Assembly (NCBI GenBank): GCA_937934275.1 | Contig: CALHAM010000041.1 | Span: forward strand, 32,182-96,181 | Reading direction: 5' to 3' | Source of the DNA: an uncultured Saprospiraceae bacterium | Lineage (GTDB): Bacteria > Bacteroidota > Bacteroidia > Chitinophagales > Saprospiraceae | DNA: 64,000 bases | Shown here: piece after piece, positions 27,196 to 36,868 of the stretch | Numbering within the stretch: the first letter of the stretch is position 1 | How the letters are laid out: each line of letters begins with the position of its first letter | The notes under the pieces: generated by a model | Database searches by the model: none | What the model was told of the DNA's origin: nothing | What the model saw: only the letters and a program-made list of their open reading frames with translations | Position numbers and translations under genes: made by a program

Positions 27196-28170
27196 ATGAG
27201 CAAAAATGCTCTTGGCCTGAGCAGTAGCGGTTTCAAAATCGGCAGCAGCCGCTTGGGTCAGTACGGTGCACACACCGGCTCTATTCGCCAGCTCGTCCAC
27301 GACGGTGACACCATCAATGTGCGTTTGCCGGGTAATATCGGCTTGCGCTTTTTGGGAATAGACTCCCCCGAGGTCAGCTTTCCACTGCCGGGCTCGCCCT
27401 CCTTTGTCGCGCTTAAAAATGCGCGTTGGGCAAGTTTTTTTGCCTCCGGCAAATGGCGCAAGCAGTTGCCCTTCCCCCAACACCTCCTCGACCACCTGAG
27501 CGACCGCATCCAGGACCGCGCGGAAGTGGCACACAACCACGCCCACCACGCCGAACAGGCCGAACGCAGCCTGGAGGCCGCCATGCTGGCCGACTTTGAA
27601 AGAAGCCGCCGGTCTGCAGAGGAATATTCTTTGTTTATGGCCTTCGCCTACGAATTCTTGGATGCTACAGGGCGTTTGTTGGGCTATCTGCATGCCGATA
27701 AGAGCAATTTTGAGGATGCCGCCCAAGGAGAGGCTATCGCTAAGTGGAGTTACAACGAGCGGCAGTTGATGGCCGGCACGGCTCTGCCCTACTTCATCTG
27801 GCCCAACGTCCAGCCCTTTTTGCGCCTCAATCCCTTTGCTCAGGAGAATTTGCACCCCGACCAGTTCTGGAAAAACGTGAGAAGCAGCACCAAACTCAAA
27901 ACGGCACGTCAGAGCGTTCAGGCGGCCCGAAAGGCTGGCCTAGGTGTGTTCGACAAGAGCAACCCGCTTTTGTTGGAGCCTTTCGAGTTGCGCTTCATTA
28001 GCCGTCGGCGTTTGCCTGCGCGGTTTGTGATCCATCTGGGGCAGCCCGGCTCCACCTGCTTGTTGTCGCCCGATCAGTACTACCGCATCCCGCATCCCGA
28101 AGATCGCCTTTTCGTGCCTGCAGATTTTCGCGTCCTGTTCGAGCAAGCGGGTTGGCAAGTGTTATCTTAA
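27196..28170 (+). CDS. Staphylococcal-nuclease-like (SNase) domain protein
   Basis: This 324-residue protein contains the SNase opening VHDGDTINVRLPGNIGLRFLGIDSPEV, with the Asp/Thr and Arg residues of the Ca2+-dependent nuclease fold. After this point a long insertion of about 90 residues (SGKWRKQ to ERSRRSAEE) separates it from AFAYEFLDATGRLLGYLHAD, which corresponds to the second half (YGR region) of the fold, so the domain is split. The N terminus (ALGLSSSGFKIGSSRLG) is conserved in similar large bacterial nucleases. No signal peptide is seen. Predicted activity is endonucleolytic; the substrate is unknown. Confidence 0.7.
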   Translation: MSKNALGLSSSGFKIGSSRLGQYGAHTGSIRQLVHDGDTINVRLPGNIGLRFLGIDSPEVSFPLPGSPSFVALKNARWASFFASGKWRKQLPFPQHLLDHLSDRIQDRAEVAHNHAHHAEQAERSLEAAMLADFERSRRSAEEYSLFMAFAYEFLDATGRLLGYLHADKSNFEDAAQGEAIAKWSYNERQLMAGTALPYFIWPNVQPFLRLNPFAQENLHPDQFWKNVRSSTKLKTARQSVQAARKAGLGVFDKSNPLLLEPFELRFISRRRLPARFVIHLGQPGSTCLLSPDQYYRIPHPEDRLFVPADFRVLFEQAGWQVLS

Positions 28171-28192
28171 AGCAAATTGCTGCTCACGCTCT

Positions 28193-28200
28193 TATTTTTG
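28193..28200 (+). promoter_or_regulatory. -7 box TATTTTTG ahead of the lipoprotein gene
   Basis: A TAnnTTTG match lies 23 bases before the ATG at 28224. The nearest TTG upstream is too close to be a normal -33. Confidence 0.35.
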
Positions 28201-28223
28201 CCTGAGTTATTAACCATGGCTTC

Positions 28224-28865
28224 ATGACTTATAAGCGTCTTTCTCCACTAGCCGTGCCGCTGTTGCTCCTCCTTGCGCTGTCTTGCGGTTCCAAATCGGA
28301 CAAAAAAGCATCCAGCACCTCCTCTGCAGCTCCGCCGGGCGCCGAGAGCGCCGCAGCAGCCAGCGACCCAAAGTTTGCGTTCAAAGACTCAGCTACGCGA
28401 GCCGCCTTTAAGCGGCAGTATTTGGTGGCAGAAAAAGACCTGCCTCCGTTGAGCACGCTGCTGCCTGCCCGCATCGGCCCATACAAGAAAATTTATGAAA
28501 AAAGCGAGCGGAGTGGCCCAGAAGTCATGATGCTTTACTCCGCCTGGGCCGAGTACATGACGCCCGAAGGCGATGCGATTATTCTTTACCTCACCGACAC
28601 TGGGCAGCGGCCCGAATATCGGGAAAAGATGGCCAAATGGGCTAGAACAGAAATGGACCTCAAAAACAGCCGAGGTTACGAGAAATCCATCACTTTCGAC
28701 GGATACCCGGGTTTTGAGAAACACTATCCGAAGTTGAGCAGCGAGATTGGCCTTTGGGTAGCCGATCGCTACATCGTCAACGCCTCTTGCCAGGGCTGCG
28801 AGTTGGACCTCCTGCGCGATGCTATACGCAGCATCCCTCTTAAGCGCTTAGAAGTGCTGCAATAA
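28224..28865 (+). CDS. Lipoprotein of unknown function
   Basis: This 213-residue protein has a clear signal sequence with lipobox ALSCGSK, a low-complexity Ser/Ala linker and a compact C-terminal domain (residues 65-213) with ARIGPYKKIYEKSE, EYREKMAKWARTEM and RYIVNASCQGCE. The last part carries a CxxC. I do not recognise the family. It is directly followed, four bases on, by the PBP4-type carboxypeptidase, so both probably act on the envelope. Confidence 0.7.
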   Translation: MTYKRLSPLAVPLLLLLALSCGSKSDKKASSTSSAAPPGAESAAAASDPKFAFKDSATRAAFKRQYLVAEKDLPPLSTLLPARIGPYKKIYEKSERSGPEVMMLYSAWAEYMTPEGDAIILYLTDTGQRPEYREKMAKWARTEMDLKNSRGYEKSITFDGYPGFEKHYPKLSSEIGLWVADRYIVNASCQGCELDLLRDAIRSIPLKRLEVLQ

Positions 28866-28869
28866 ATCG

Positions 28870-30207
28870 ATGTTTATGACTCGGCAGACCCTTGTTGTGG
28901 CGTTGTTGCTTTTGTTGGCTCAGGCGTGCAGTCCGCTGCGGCAAGCCCGGCGAACCGAGCAAGCCGTAGAGCGCTCGGCGGTGTTTGCGCAGGGTCTGAC
29001 GGGTTTTGCCTTGCTCGATGCTGAAACGGGTCGCCTTCTGGCCAACGTCCGCGGTGATCGCTACTTCACTCCGGCCTCCAACGCCAAAATTCTGACTCTT
29101 GCAGCTTGCTTACAGCTGTTGCCCGACACCCTCCCCGCCCTTGAAGTGCGGCCCTTTGCTACCTCAGCAGCTGAAACCACGCCGCGCCTGTTGGTGCGAG
29201 GCTTGGGCGATCCCTCCTTCTTACATCCGCATTTCCAGCAATGGCAAGGTCCTTTCGAATTCCTGCGCCGGCGTCCAGAGCCGCTGTGGCTTTGCCCGCG
29301 CCCCGAGCGCATCGAGCGTTTCGGCCCTGGCTGGGCGTGGGACGACTACGCCGAGGACTTTCAGCCCGAGCGCAGCGCCTTACCCCTCTATGGCCACCTG
29401 CTGTACATTCGCTCCTCTACCTCAGGCGGCGTGAAGGTGTGGCCGTCCCGCTTTCGCGACAGCTGTCGCACAGAGGCCGCCTGCTCGGCGCCAAGGCGAA
29501 GCGAATGGACCAACCGCTGGACGTTGCCCGCCCCCACAGCAACCGAACCCACGACCTACTGGTCGCCCTTCATTCCCAACAACTTACCTCAACTGCTGGC
29601 CGATACGCTCGGCAAAAGCACCGAGTGGCTGCCCGACTCGCTGCAACAACACCTGCCTTCCGACGGCTGGCAAACCCTCTACGGCACCCCCTTAGACACC
29701 GTGCTGCGCCGGCTCATGTATCAGAGCGACAATTTCATCGCCGAGCAGCTGCTGCTCATGTGCGCCGATCGCCGCTTTGGCTCTCTTCAAACCGATACCC
29801 TTATTCGCTGGTTGCTGGACAGCGCCTGGGCCGACCTGCCGCAGCGCCCTCGGTGGGTAGATGGCTCCGGCCTGTCGCGCTACAACCTCATCTCTCCGCT
29901 GAGCCTCGCCCACCTGTTGCGCAAACTTTGGCAACAGCAACCCCGCGAGCGTTTGTTCAACCTCTTCGCCGCCGGCGGACGCGACGGCACCCTTTCCCGC
30001 TGGTATGCTCCCGAACCGGGCGAAAACCCCTGGCTCTTCGCTAAAACCGGAACCCTTAGCGGTGTCCATTGTCTGAGCGGCTATCTAGTGGCTCGCAGCG
30101 GACGGGTACTCGTCTTTAGCTTCATGCACACCAACTTTGTAGGCAGCAGCACTCCTTGGAAACGCCAAATGGAACAACTCCTGCGTCAGCTGCGCCAGCA
30201 ATACTAA
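28870..30207 (+). CDS. dacB: D-alanyl-D-alanine carboxypeptidase/endopeptidase (PBP4, S13)
   Basis: This 445-residue penicillin-binding protein has an N-terminal lipobox-like LAQACSP, the active-site motif SNAK with Ser70, the second motif SDN near residue 285 in YQSDNFIAEQLL, and KTGT near residue 392 in FAKTGTLSG. These define peptidase family S13, which trims or cuts peptidoglycan cross-links in the periplasm. It appears to be lipid anchored, which is usual in Bacteroidota. It is co-transcribed with the preceding lipoprotein. Confidence 0.93.
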   Translation: MFMTRQTLVVALLLLLAQACSPLRQARRTEQAVERSAVFAQGLTGFALLDAETGRLLANVRGDRYFTPASNAKILTLAACLQLLPDTLPALEVRPFATSAAETTPRLLVRGLGDPSFLHPHFQQWQGPFEFLRRRPEPLWLCPRPERIERFGPGWAWDDYAEDFQPERSALPLYGHLLYIRSSTSGGVKVWPSRFRDSCRTEAACSAPRRSEWTNRWTLPAPTATEPTTYWSPFIPNNLPQLLADTLGKSTEWLPDSLQQHLPSDGWQTLYGTPLDTVLRRLMYQSDNFIAEQLLLMCADRRFGSLQTDTLIRWLLDSAWADLPQRPRWVDGSGLSRYNLISPLSLAHLLRKLWQQQPRERLFNLFAAGGRDGTLSRWYAPEPGENPWLFAKTGTLSGVHCLSGYLVARSGRVLVFSFMHTNFVGSSTPWKRQMEQLLRQLRQQY

Positions 30208-30386
30208 CCGAGGAAGGCGGTAAAGGAAGTTGCCCCCCGAATAGCTCGAAAAATGAAAAATGGCAAGTGTCTGAGCCAGTGCAGAGAAGCCCGTCAGAGA
30301 TGTCCCCGCTTTTAACAAATTGCGGCGCAAATGCGTACAGAAGCCCGTAGGGCTGCCCCCGTTTGTAGCCTTTGCGGACGCAATCG

Positions 30387-32033
30387 TTATTTCACCCATT
30401 CTATACGGATGTAGAAGTTTTCATCCACCTGGATGTCGGCCGGATTGAGCCGTTGGACGGAGAGCGTTTTCCATTGGGTGGTTGGGTACAGGAAGGTCCA
30501 ATTTCGCGGAGCAAGGCTTATTTTCACCGGCATATCGAAGTCAGGGATGCAATTGCTCCAGCGATAGGCGAGTTGTTTTTTTTCGACTCGGCATTCGAGT
30601 ACGGGTATTTGGGTGTGACGCAGGTATTGCTCAAAGACCTTTTCCAAATTTTTGCCGGTGTGTTGAGTAAGGTAAGCCTCTACCTGAGCACTGCTGACGG
30701 TTTGATGGTAAAAATCGCAATTTAGTCCGCGGAGGACACTGCGCCACAGCGAGTCGTTATTCACGATTTGGCGGATGGTGTGCAACAGGTTGGCGCCTTT
30801 AGGGTACATGTCTTGCGAGCCGCGCGTATTGACGCCATAGGGGCCAATGATAGGAGCGGCATTAGCGATGGAGCGGCGCAGCCCGCGTAAGTATTCGGCA
30901 CCGGCCGATTTGCCGTAAAAGTACTCGACGAAGAGACCCTCGCTGTAGGAAGTGAAGCCTTCGTGGATCCACATGTCGGCGATATCGCTGTACGTAATGT
31001 TGTTGGCAAACCATTCGTGCCCAGACTCGTGGATGATGATGTAGTCCCATTTTTTGCCGTATCCGGAGTTGGAGAGGTCGCGGCCCAAGTAGCCGTTTCG
31101 ATAGCCGTTTCCGTAGGCGACGGCGCTTTGGTGTTCCATGCCGAGGAAGGGAGTTTCCACCAGTTTATAGCCGTCTTCGTAGAAAGGGTAGGGGCCAAAC
31201 CAGTACTCAAAGGCGCGAAGCATATCTTTAGCCTGTCGGAATTGTGTTTTTGCCTTGAGAAGGTTTTCGGGCAAAACGTAGTAGTCAAGCGTGAGGAGGC
31301 CTTTTTCGCCGTGGAAGGTGTCGGCGAAGTGCTCATAAACAGCAACGTTGAGAGTAACGCCGTAGTTGTTGATGGGGTTTTGGACGTGCCATTCAAAAGT
31401 ACGTGTGCTGTCGGGGTTTTCCCAGATTTGGCGCAGGCGTCCGTTAGAGATGGCCTGATAAGGTATAGGTACGGTTAAGATGACAGTTTGAGAGTCGGGT
31501 TCATCGGCGGGGTGGTCTTTGCAAGGCCACCAAACGCTGGCGCCTAGGCCTTGACAGGAGGTAGCCACGAAGTGGCGCCCGAGGCTATCGCGTGCCCAAC
31601 TAAAGCCGCCGTCCCAAGGGGCATTGCGCGCACGGCGCGGGCGTCCGCGATAATGAAGGGTCAGGGTTTCTATTGAGCCGGGCACTTGCTCTTTTCTTAA
31701 TTTTAGGTGGTAAATGCCTTTAGTAACTCGCTCGACGCTCAGAGTTTCGCCCTCTTGCTCAGCGCGCTCAAGAAGGAGTGGGGGCTGCAGGTCAATTTGC
31801 ATGACTTGCCCGGGTTTCAGCACTCGGTAGTGGATTTCGTTGCTGCCGCTAATGCGCTGCGAGTCCAAGTTTGGCTGAATAGTGAGGCGATAGTAAGTAA
31901 CATCCCACCAGGCGCGCTCCGGCGTAATGCTACCGCGCAAAGTATCTTCTAAGGTGAATATTCGTGTTTGGGCAAGAGCACAAAAGCTTCCTGTCCACAA
32001 CAGGAAAGCTGTCACGAAAATTGGTTTCGTCAT
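30387..32033 (-). CDS. M1 family metallopeptidase (exported)
   Basis: This 548-residue protein has a signal peptide ending near CALAQT and an M1 catalytic core: GMEHQSAVAYGN, HESGHEWFANN at about residue 335 and the third zinc ligand in WIHEGFTSY. There is no T9SS tail and no barrel-like half; the protein ends shortly after a beta domain (IQVDENFYIRIEWVK). It should act in the periplasm or be surface-held by other means. I chose the ATG at 32033 over the listed 32066 because it begins the signal peptide. It is the third M1 gene in the window. Confidence 0.92.
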   Translation of the reverse strand: MTKPIFVTAFLLWTGSFCALAQTRIFTLEDTLRGSITPERAWWDVTYYRLTIQPNLDSQRISGSNEIHYRVLKPGQVMQIDLQPPLLLERAEQEGETLSVERVTKGIYHLKLRKEQVPGSIETLTLHYRGRPRRARNAPWDGGFSWARDSLGRHFVATSCQGLGASVWWPCKDHPADEPDSQTVILTVPIPYQAISNGRLRQIWENPDSTRTFEWHVQNPINNYGVTLNVAVYEHFADTFHGEKGLLTLDYYVLPENLLKAKTQFRQAKDMLRAFEYWFGPYPFYEDGYKLVETPFLGMEHQSAVAYGNGYRNGYLGRDLSNSGYGKKWDYIIIHESGHEWFANNITYSDIADMWIHEGFTSYSEGLFVEYFYGKSAGAEYLRGLRRSIANAAPIIGPYGVNTRGSQDMYPKGANLLHTIRQIVNNDSLWRSVLRGLNCDFYHQTVSSAQVEAYLTQHTGKNLEKVFEQYLRHTQIPVLECRVEKKQLAYRWSNCIPDFDMPVKISLAPRNWTFLYPTTQWKTLSVQRLNPADIQVDENFYIRIEWVK

Positions 32034-32051
32034 GAGCACTGATATTTTGGG

Positions 32052-32059
32052 CAAAAGTA
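32052..32059 (-). promoter_or_regulatory. -7 box TACTTTTG of the third M1 gene
   Basis: A TAnnTTTG match on the minus strand lies 18 bases before the start codon. Confidence 0.4.
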
Positions 32060-32193
32060 AAGGCAAAACGCCTGTTGTCTACGGATGATAGCGGAAGGGC
32101 GAAGTTGCTTTGACGATCTTCTTTCGAGGCAAAACCTTGCAGCGGGCCTGTTTGTCTATATCTTGCGCTTTCAAATAGCGCCTTGCCGAGCAC

Positions 32194-34263
32194 ATGAATC
32201 GCCTTCAATACGAGTCTTCGCCTTATCTGCGACAACACGCCCACAACCCAGTGGATTGGTATGCCTGGAAGCCTGAGGCCTTCGAGCGGGCGCGCCGCGA
32301 AAACAAGCCCATTCTGGTCAGCATTGGCTACTCCACGTGCCATTGGTGCCATGTGATGGAGCGCGAGTCTTTCGAAAATCCGGACATTGCTGCCTTCATG
32401 AACGAACATTTTGTCAACATCAAGGTGGATCGCGAGGAGCGCCCGGATGTGGACGCCATCTACATGGAGGCTTGTCAGATTTTAACAGGTAGCGGCGGCT
32501 GGCCGTTGAACTGCTTCTTGACGCCCGAGGGCAAGCCCTTCTATGCTGGCACGTATTTTCCGCCGCGTCCGGCCTACAATCGCCCTTCCTGGTTGCAGTT
32601 GTTGCAGCATATGGCCAATGCATGGGAAACGAAGCGCGAGACCGTATACGAACAGGCGGAGCGCTTAGTGAAGTACTTGGAGCGCAACGACAACCTTTTT
32701 GTTGAGCCGCTGCCGTCGGAGCTGACCACCCAGCCCCTGCCAGCGCAGTCGGCCTTAGAGAACATGTACTACGCTATGCGCGAACACTTCGACCGCGCGG
32801 AGGGAGGCTTTGGCGGAGCGCCTAAATTTCCGTCATCTATGGCGCTGCATTTTTTGCTCTATTACTACCGGCTGTCGGGCAATGCAGAGGCTCTGGAACA
32901 TGCCCTGTTTTCGTTAGACAAAATGATTGGGGGCGGCATTTACGACCAGTTGGGCGGCGGCTTTGCCCGCTACGCTACGGACAGAACGTGGTTGGTGCCT
33001 CACTTTGAAAAAATGCTCTACGACAATGCCCTGCTCGTCAGCGTGCTGGCCGACGCCTGCCGGCTGCTTCAGGAAGCGGGCGATGCGCGCGCGCAGCAGC
33101 GCCGAAAGCGCTATGAGGCGGTCATCGAAGAAACGCTCGAATTTGTGCGCCGCGAGATGACTCACCCCGAAGGTGCCTTTTTCGCTGCTTTAGATGCCGA
33201 CTCCGAAGGAGTGGAGGGCAAATTTTACGTCTGGAAAAAATCGGAAATTGAAACCCTACTGGGCAGCGATGCCGAGGCGTTCTGCGCGCTCTACGGCGTG
33301 TCGGAAGAGGGCAACTGGGAAGGAGTCAACATTTTATGGCGGGCCGTAGACTTAGAAGAGTACGCTCAACTACACGACCTCGAGGTCGAAGCGCTGCGGC
33401 AACAGGCGCGCCATTGGCGCCAACGCCTCCTAAAGTATCGCTCGCAGCGCATTCGCCCGGCGCTCGACGACAAAGTGCTGCTGAGCTGGAATGCGCTCAT
33501 GGCTTCTGCGTATGCTCAGGCTTCTACTGCTCTGGAAAGAGCAGAGTACCGAGAGGCAGCGGTGCGCAATGTGGATTTTTTGCTTCAGCACTTGGTGGAT
33601 GCAAATGGACGCCTCCTGCACAGTTGGAAAGACGGAAAAGCCCAACATGCAGCGGTGCTAGAGGATTACGCCTTCCTCATCGCAGCCCTGCTCGACGTTT
33701 GGCACATCACTTTTGAACAGCGCTACTTGGAGCACGCGCAGCGACTGACCGAAGCGGTTTACACCTATTTCTACGATGAGCAAACTGATTTGTTCTTCTA
33801 CACCGCCGCCGACCAAACCGACGTTATCCTGCGAAAAAAAGATCTCTACGACAACGCCACCCCATCGGGCAATAGTACCATGATGCACAACCTCCAGCGC
33901 CTGAGCCTTCTCCTGGACCGCAACGACTGGCGGGAGCACGTTTCGCGGGTGCTCGAAAAAATGCGCCCTACACTAGAGCGCTACCCCCTATCGTTCGAGC
34001 GCTGGGTGTTGGCCTTCCTCTTCCAAGTGCGCCCTCGGCCTGAGGTAGCAGTGGTTGGGCCAGGAGCTTTGCAGGCAGCCCAAGAGTTGCAGCGCTATTT
34101 TACCTGGAATGCCGTTGTAGCTGCTGCTGAGCATCCGAATCCGAATAGCCCACTTTTGCGCGGCAAAGCATCTGAGGGTCGCACCTTACTTTATTATATA
34201 TGTCAGAATTACGCCTGTCAACGTCCTGTTCGGACGCTCCAAGAGGCCTTAACGCTTTTGTAA
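32194..34263 (+). CDS. YyaL/SSP411-type thioredoxin-domain protein (DUF255)
   Basis: This 689-residue cytoplasmic protein has an N-terminal thioredoxin-like DUF255 domain with the redox motif CHWC in [15 protein letters not shown], followed by an alpha/alpha-toroid with [17 protein letters not shown] and [14 protein letters not shown]. This is the family of bacterial YyaL and human SPATA20. Its biochemical function is unsettled. It is followed four bases later by the PorP/SprF gene, which could mean co-transcription with a T9SS component. Confidence 0.93.
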   Translation: MNRLQYESSPYLRQHAHNPVDWYAWKPEAFERARRENKPILVSIGYSTCHWCHVMERESFENPDIAAFMNEHFVNIKVDREERPDVDAIYMEACQILTGSGGWPLNCFLTPEGKPFYAGTYFPPRPAYNRPSWLQLLQHMANAWETKRETVYEQAERLVKYLERNDNLFVEPLPSELTTQPLPAQSALENMYYAMREHFDRAEGGFGGAPKFPSSMALHFLLYYYRLSGNAEALEHALFSLDKMIGGGIYDQLGGGFARYATDRTWLVPHFEKMLYDNALLVSVLADACRLLQEAGDARAQQRRKRYEAVIEETLEFVRREMTHPEGAFFAALDADSEGVEGKFYVWKKSEIETLLGSDAEAFCALYGVSEEGNWEGVNILWRAVDLEEYAQLHDLEVEALRQQARHWRQRLLKYRSQRIRPALDDKVLLSWNALMASAYAQASTALERAEYREAAVRNVDFLLQHLVDANGRLLHSWKDGKAQHAAVLEDYAFLIAALLDVWHITFEQRYLEHAQRLTEAVYTYFYDEQTDLFFYTAADQTDVILRKKDLYDNATPSGNSTMMHNLQRLSLLLDRNDWREHVSRVLEKMRPTLERYPLSFERWVLAFLFQVRPRPEVAVVGPGALQAAQELQRYFTWNAVVAAAEHPNPNSPLLRGKASEGRTLLYYICQNYACQRPVRTLQEALTLL

Positions 34264-34267
34264 GAAC

Positions 34268-35254
34268 ATGAAAAGGCGCATCTACCTTTGGCTTTTCTTG
34301 CTGGCGGCGCCTTGGGTGCTGCAGGGGCAGCAACTGCCCCAATACAGCCTATACATGCTCAACCCCTATGCCTACAATCCGGCCTACGCGGGTGTAGCCG
34401 GCACCTTATTCGCTCATGGCGCCTATCGACAGCAGTGGTCTGGGTTGAGGGGGGCTCCAGAAAGTCAGTATTTAGATGCTCATTTGCCGCTCTTCTTTTT
34501 GCGCGGCGGGGCGGGGATTCGCCTGGAAAACGATAAGATCGGCGCCCATCGCACTACGCGCGCCGCCCTCCACTATGCTCACCACCTGGATGTGGGTCGC
34601 GCGGGCTTGCTCTCTGTAGGAGTGGGCATCGGATACATCCAATACGCCCTGGATGGCGGGCAACTGCGCACACCGGATGGGATTTACGAGCCTGGTGGTG
34701 TTTTTACGCACAACGACCCACTGTTTCCGGAGGGAAGAGTTGTGGGCGCTGCTCCCCTAATGGAAGTGGGCCTGTTTTTTCGCCAACAGTACTTCGAACT
34801 GGGCGGAGCCGTGCAGCCTGCTTACGTGCCGACCCTAGCAATCACCGACCAGGGGGCTTTTCGTGTGCAATTGGTCCCTCAATACGTGGGCATGGGAAGC
34901 TATCGAGTTCAACTTTCAACCCAGCTGCTCTTGATGCCGTCTTTTTTACTCAAATTTGACCCAGCAGCAACGCAGGTAGAAATTTCAACGGCATTTCGCT
35001 GGCGAGAAAATACTTTTGCAGGTACTTCCTTCAGAGGAGTAACTTCTGCTGCGCGCGACGCAATGGTTCTGTTTGGCGGCTTTAAAATTACAGAAAAAAT
35101 TTCCTTCTTTTATTCATACGATATCCCACTTTCATCGTTATCTAATGTGCAAAAAGGCTCTCATGAGATTTTGCTAAGGTATGATCTTGGGAAACCGCTA
35201 ATAGCTGGGCGATTGCCGCCCATTATCTATAATCCGCGCTTCTTGGGAACTTAG
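34268..35254 (+). CDS. porP: PorP/SprF family type IX secretion membrane protein
   Basis: This 328-residue outer-membrane protein has a signal peptide and the family opening QLPQYSLYMLNPYAYNPAYAG, then barrel strands such as GAGIRLENDKIGAHR, HHLDVGRAGLLSVGVGIGY and the terminal QKGSHEILLRYDL. PorP of Porphyromonas and SprF of Flavobacterium belong here. It directly precedes gldK, matching the porP-porK-porL-porM-porN order of the T9SS locus. Because many PorP/SprF paralogues exist, assignment to PorP itself rests on this position. Confidence 0.9.
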   Translation: MKRRIYLWLFLLAAPWVLQGQQLPQYSLYMLNPYAYNPAYAGVAGTLFAHGAYRQQWSGLRGAPESQYLDAHLPLFFLRGGAGIRLENDKIGAHRTTRAALHYAHHLDVGRAGLLSVGVGIGYIQYALDGGQLRTPDGIYEPGGVFTHNDPLFPEGRVVGAAPLMEVGLFFRQQYFELGGAVQPAYVPTLAITDQGAFRVQLVPQYVGMGSYRVQLSTQLLLMPSFLLKFDPAATQVEISTAFRWRENTFAGTSFRGVTSAARDAMVLFGGFKITEKISFFYSYDIPLSSLSNVQKGSHEILLRYDLGKPLIAGRLPPIIYNPRFLGT

Positions 35255-35384
35255 CGACCTAACTGTGTCGGAGTTATGAACTAAAAAAACAAAAATACAT
35301 ATCGGCCGGCGTTAAAACTGCGTTAAGGAGCGGCCTGTGCAGGTAGGTCGTCGAGACAAAAACCAATTTTGTTTGGATAAGTTT

Positions 35385-35414
35385 TTTGGGATCGAATTTA
35401 ATCCTCTACCTTTA
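35385..35414 (+). promoter_or_regulatory. Promoter of the gldKLMN operon (TTTG / TACCTTTA)
   Basis: TTTG at 35385-35388 and TACCTTTA at 35407-35414 are spaced by 18 bases, fitting the Bacteroidota consensus with one mismatch at the last base. The gldK ATG follows 51 bases later. The 211-base gap after porP suggests an independent promoter here. Confidence 0.5.
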
Positions 35415-35465
35415 CGACCGTTTTTTCCAGGCAAATAATAAAAAAGGCAAACACGGGTGTCAAAC

Positions 35466-36725
35466 ATGGAAAAACTACAAAAATCGTTACTGCTACTGTT
35501 TCTCCTCGCGGTTTCGGCCGCTTCTTGCGGTCGAAAAGAAACCGGCGAACTCATTGGCGTTCAGAATCGGCCCAAGTGGAAGGGGATTAACCCCTACGGC
35601 ATGGTTTATGTTCCGTCGGGAACACTGCATGTCGGCGTGGGGGATGAAGACCTCAGCCGCCAGTTAGTGGCGCGTCCTAAGGCCATCTCTATCCAAGGGT
35701 TCTTCATGGACGAGACGGAAATCACGAACAATGAGTATCGCCAATTTGTGTACTGGGTGCGCGACTCCTTGGCGCACGACAAACTCGGTCACTTCAAGGA
35801 AGACGACGCAGGCGATTTTGAAAAACAGATGATTGACTGGGAGCAGAAAATTGACTGGGAAGACGAAGAAGTAATTGCCGAGTTGGATGAGCTCTTCTAT
35901 CCGGCTAACGAGCGCTTTGACGGTCGCAAAGAGCTAGACCCGAGCAAATTTGTCTACGAATACCAATGGTACGATTGGCAACGCGCAGCGCACGATCGCA
36001 ATAGCAGCCGCACGAGTCACATCCGGAAAGAGAAGGTTAAAATTTATCCCGATACCTTGTGCTGGATTCGCGACTATGCCTACTCTTACAACGAGCCGAT
36101 GACGCGCAATTACTTCTGGCACCCGGCATTCGACGATTATCCAGTTGTCGGCGTCAACTGGAAGATGGCCAAAGCCTTCTGCCACTGGCGCACCAAACTG
36201 TGGAACGCTTACAGTGCCGAAGCAGGTGTCAATTCCGAGGATTTCCGCTTGCCCACTGAGCACGAATGGGAGTATGCCGCTCGCGGAGGCCGCGAAGGGG
36301 CTACCTATCCGTGGGGAAGCTACTACACCCGCAACGCTAAAGGGTGTCTGCTGGCCAACTTCAAACCCGGTCGCGGCAACTACCCTGAAGATGGCGGCCT
36401 CTACACCGTAAGAGCAGACGCTTACTACCCGAACGACTACGGCCTATATTGCATGGCCGGCAATGTTGCGGAATGGACCGAAACGGCTTACTTCGAGAAC
36501 GCCTATTCCTTCATGCACGACCTCAACCCAGATATTCGCTACGACGCTAAGGAAGAAGATCCCATTACCGCTAAACGCAAAGTCATTCGCGGCGGCTCCT
36601 GGAAAGACATCGCCTATTTCCTGCAGACGGGTACGCGCTCGTGGGAATATCAGGATACCACGAAATGCTACATTGGCTTCCGCTGTGTGTTGACCTTCTT
36701 GGGCCGCTCCATCAATGATTTCTAA
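35466..36725 (+). CDS. gldK: Gliding motility/T9SS lipoprotein GldK (PorK)
   Basis: This 419-residue lipoprotein (lipobox SAASCGRK) has a formylglycine-generating-enzyme (SUMF1-like) fold, with GMVYVPSGTLHVG, FFMDETEITNNEYRQFV, FRLPTEHEWEYAARGG, MAGNVAEWTETAY and VIRGGSWKDIAYF. In T9SS it forms periplasmic rings with GldN below the outer membrane. I use the ATG at 35466, not the GTG at 35457. It is the first gene of gldK-gldL-gldM-gldN. GldJ shares the fold, but gene order supports GldK. Confidence 0.95.
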   Translation: MEKLQKSLLLLFLLAVSAASCGRKETGELIGVQNRPKWKGINPYGMVYVPSGTLHVGVGDEDLSRQLVARPKAISIQGFFMDETEITNNEYRQFVYWVRDSLAHDKLGHFKEDDAGDFEKQMIDWEQKIDWEDEEVIAELDELFYPANERFDGRKELDPSKFVYEYQWYDWQRAAHDRNSSRTSHIRKEKVKIYPDTLCWIRDYAYSYNEPMTRNYFWHPAFDDYPVVGVNWKMAKAFCHWRTKLWNAYSAEAGVNSEDFRLPTEHEWEYAARGGREGATYPWGSYYTRNAKGCLLANFKPGRGNYPEDGGLYTVRADAYYPNDYGLYCMAGNVAEWTETAYFENAYSFMHDLNPDIRYDAKEEDPITAKRKVIRGGSWKDIAYFLQTGTRSWEYQDTTKCYIGFRCVLTFLGRSINDF

Positions 36726-36868
36726 TCATCTCATTGGTCTATGGGGCTAAACCAGTATTGCGTGCGAACCCTGTACCATTCACGCGCTCTCAAAGGCGAT
36801 TTCCTAAAGACAGGATTAAAAAAATCATCAAGAACAACTCTTCTTAAACTGCTAAAAAGTTTTTAACA

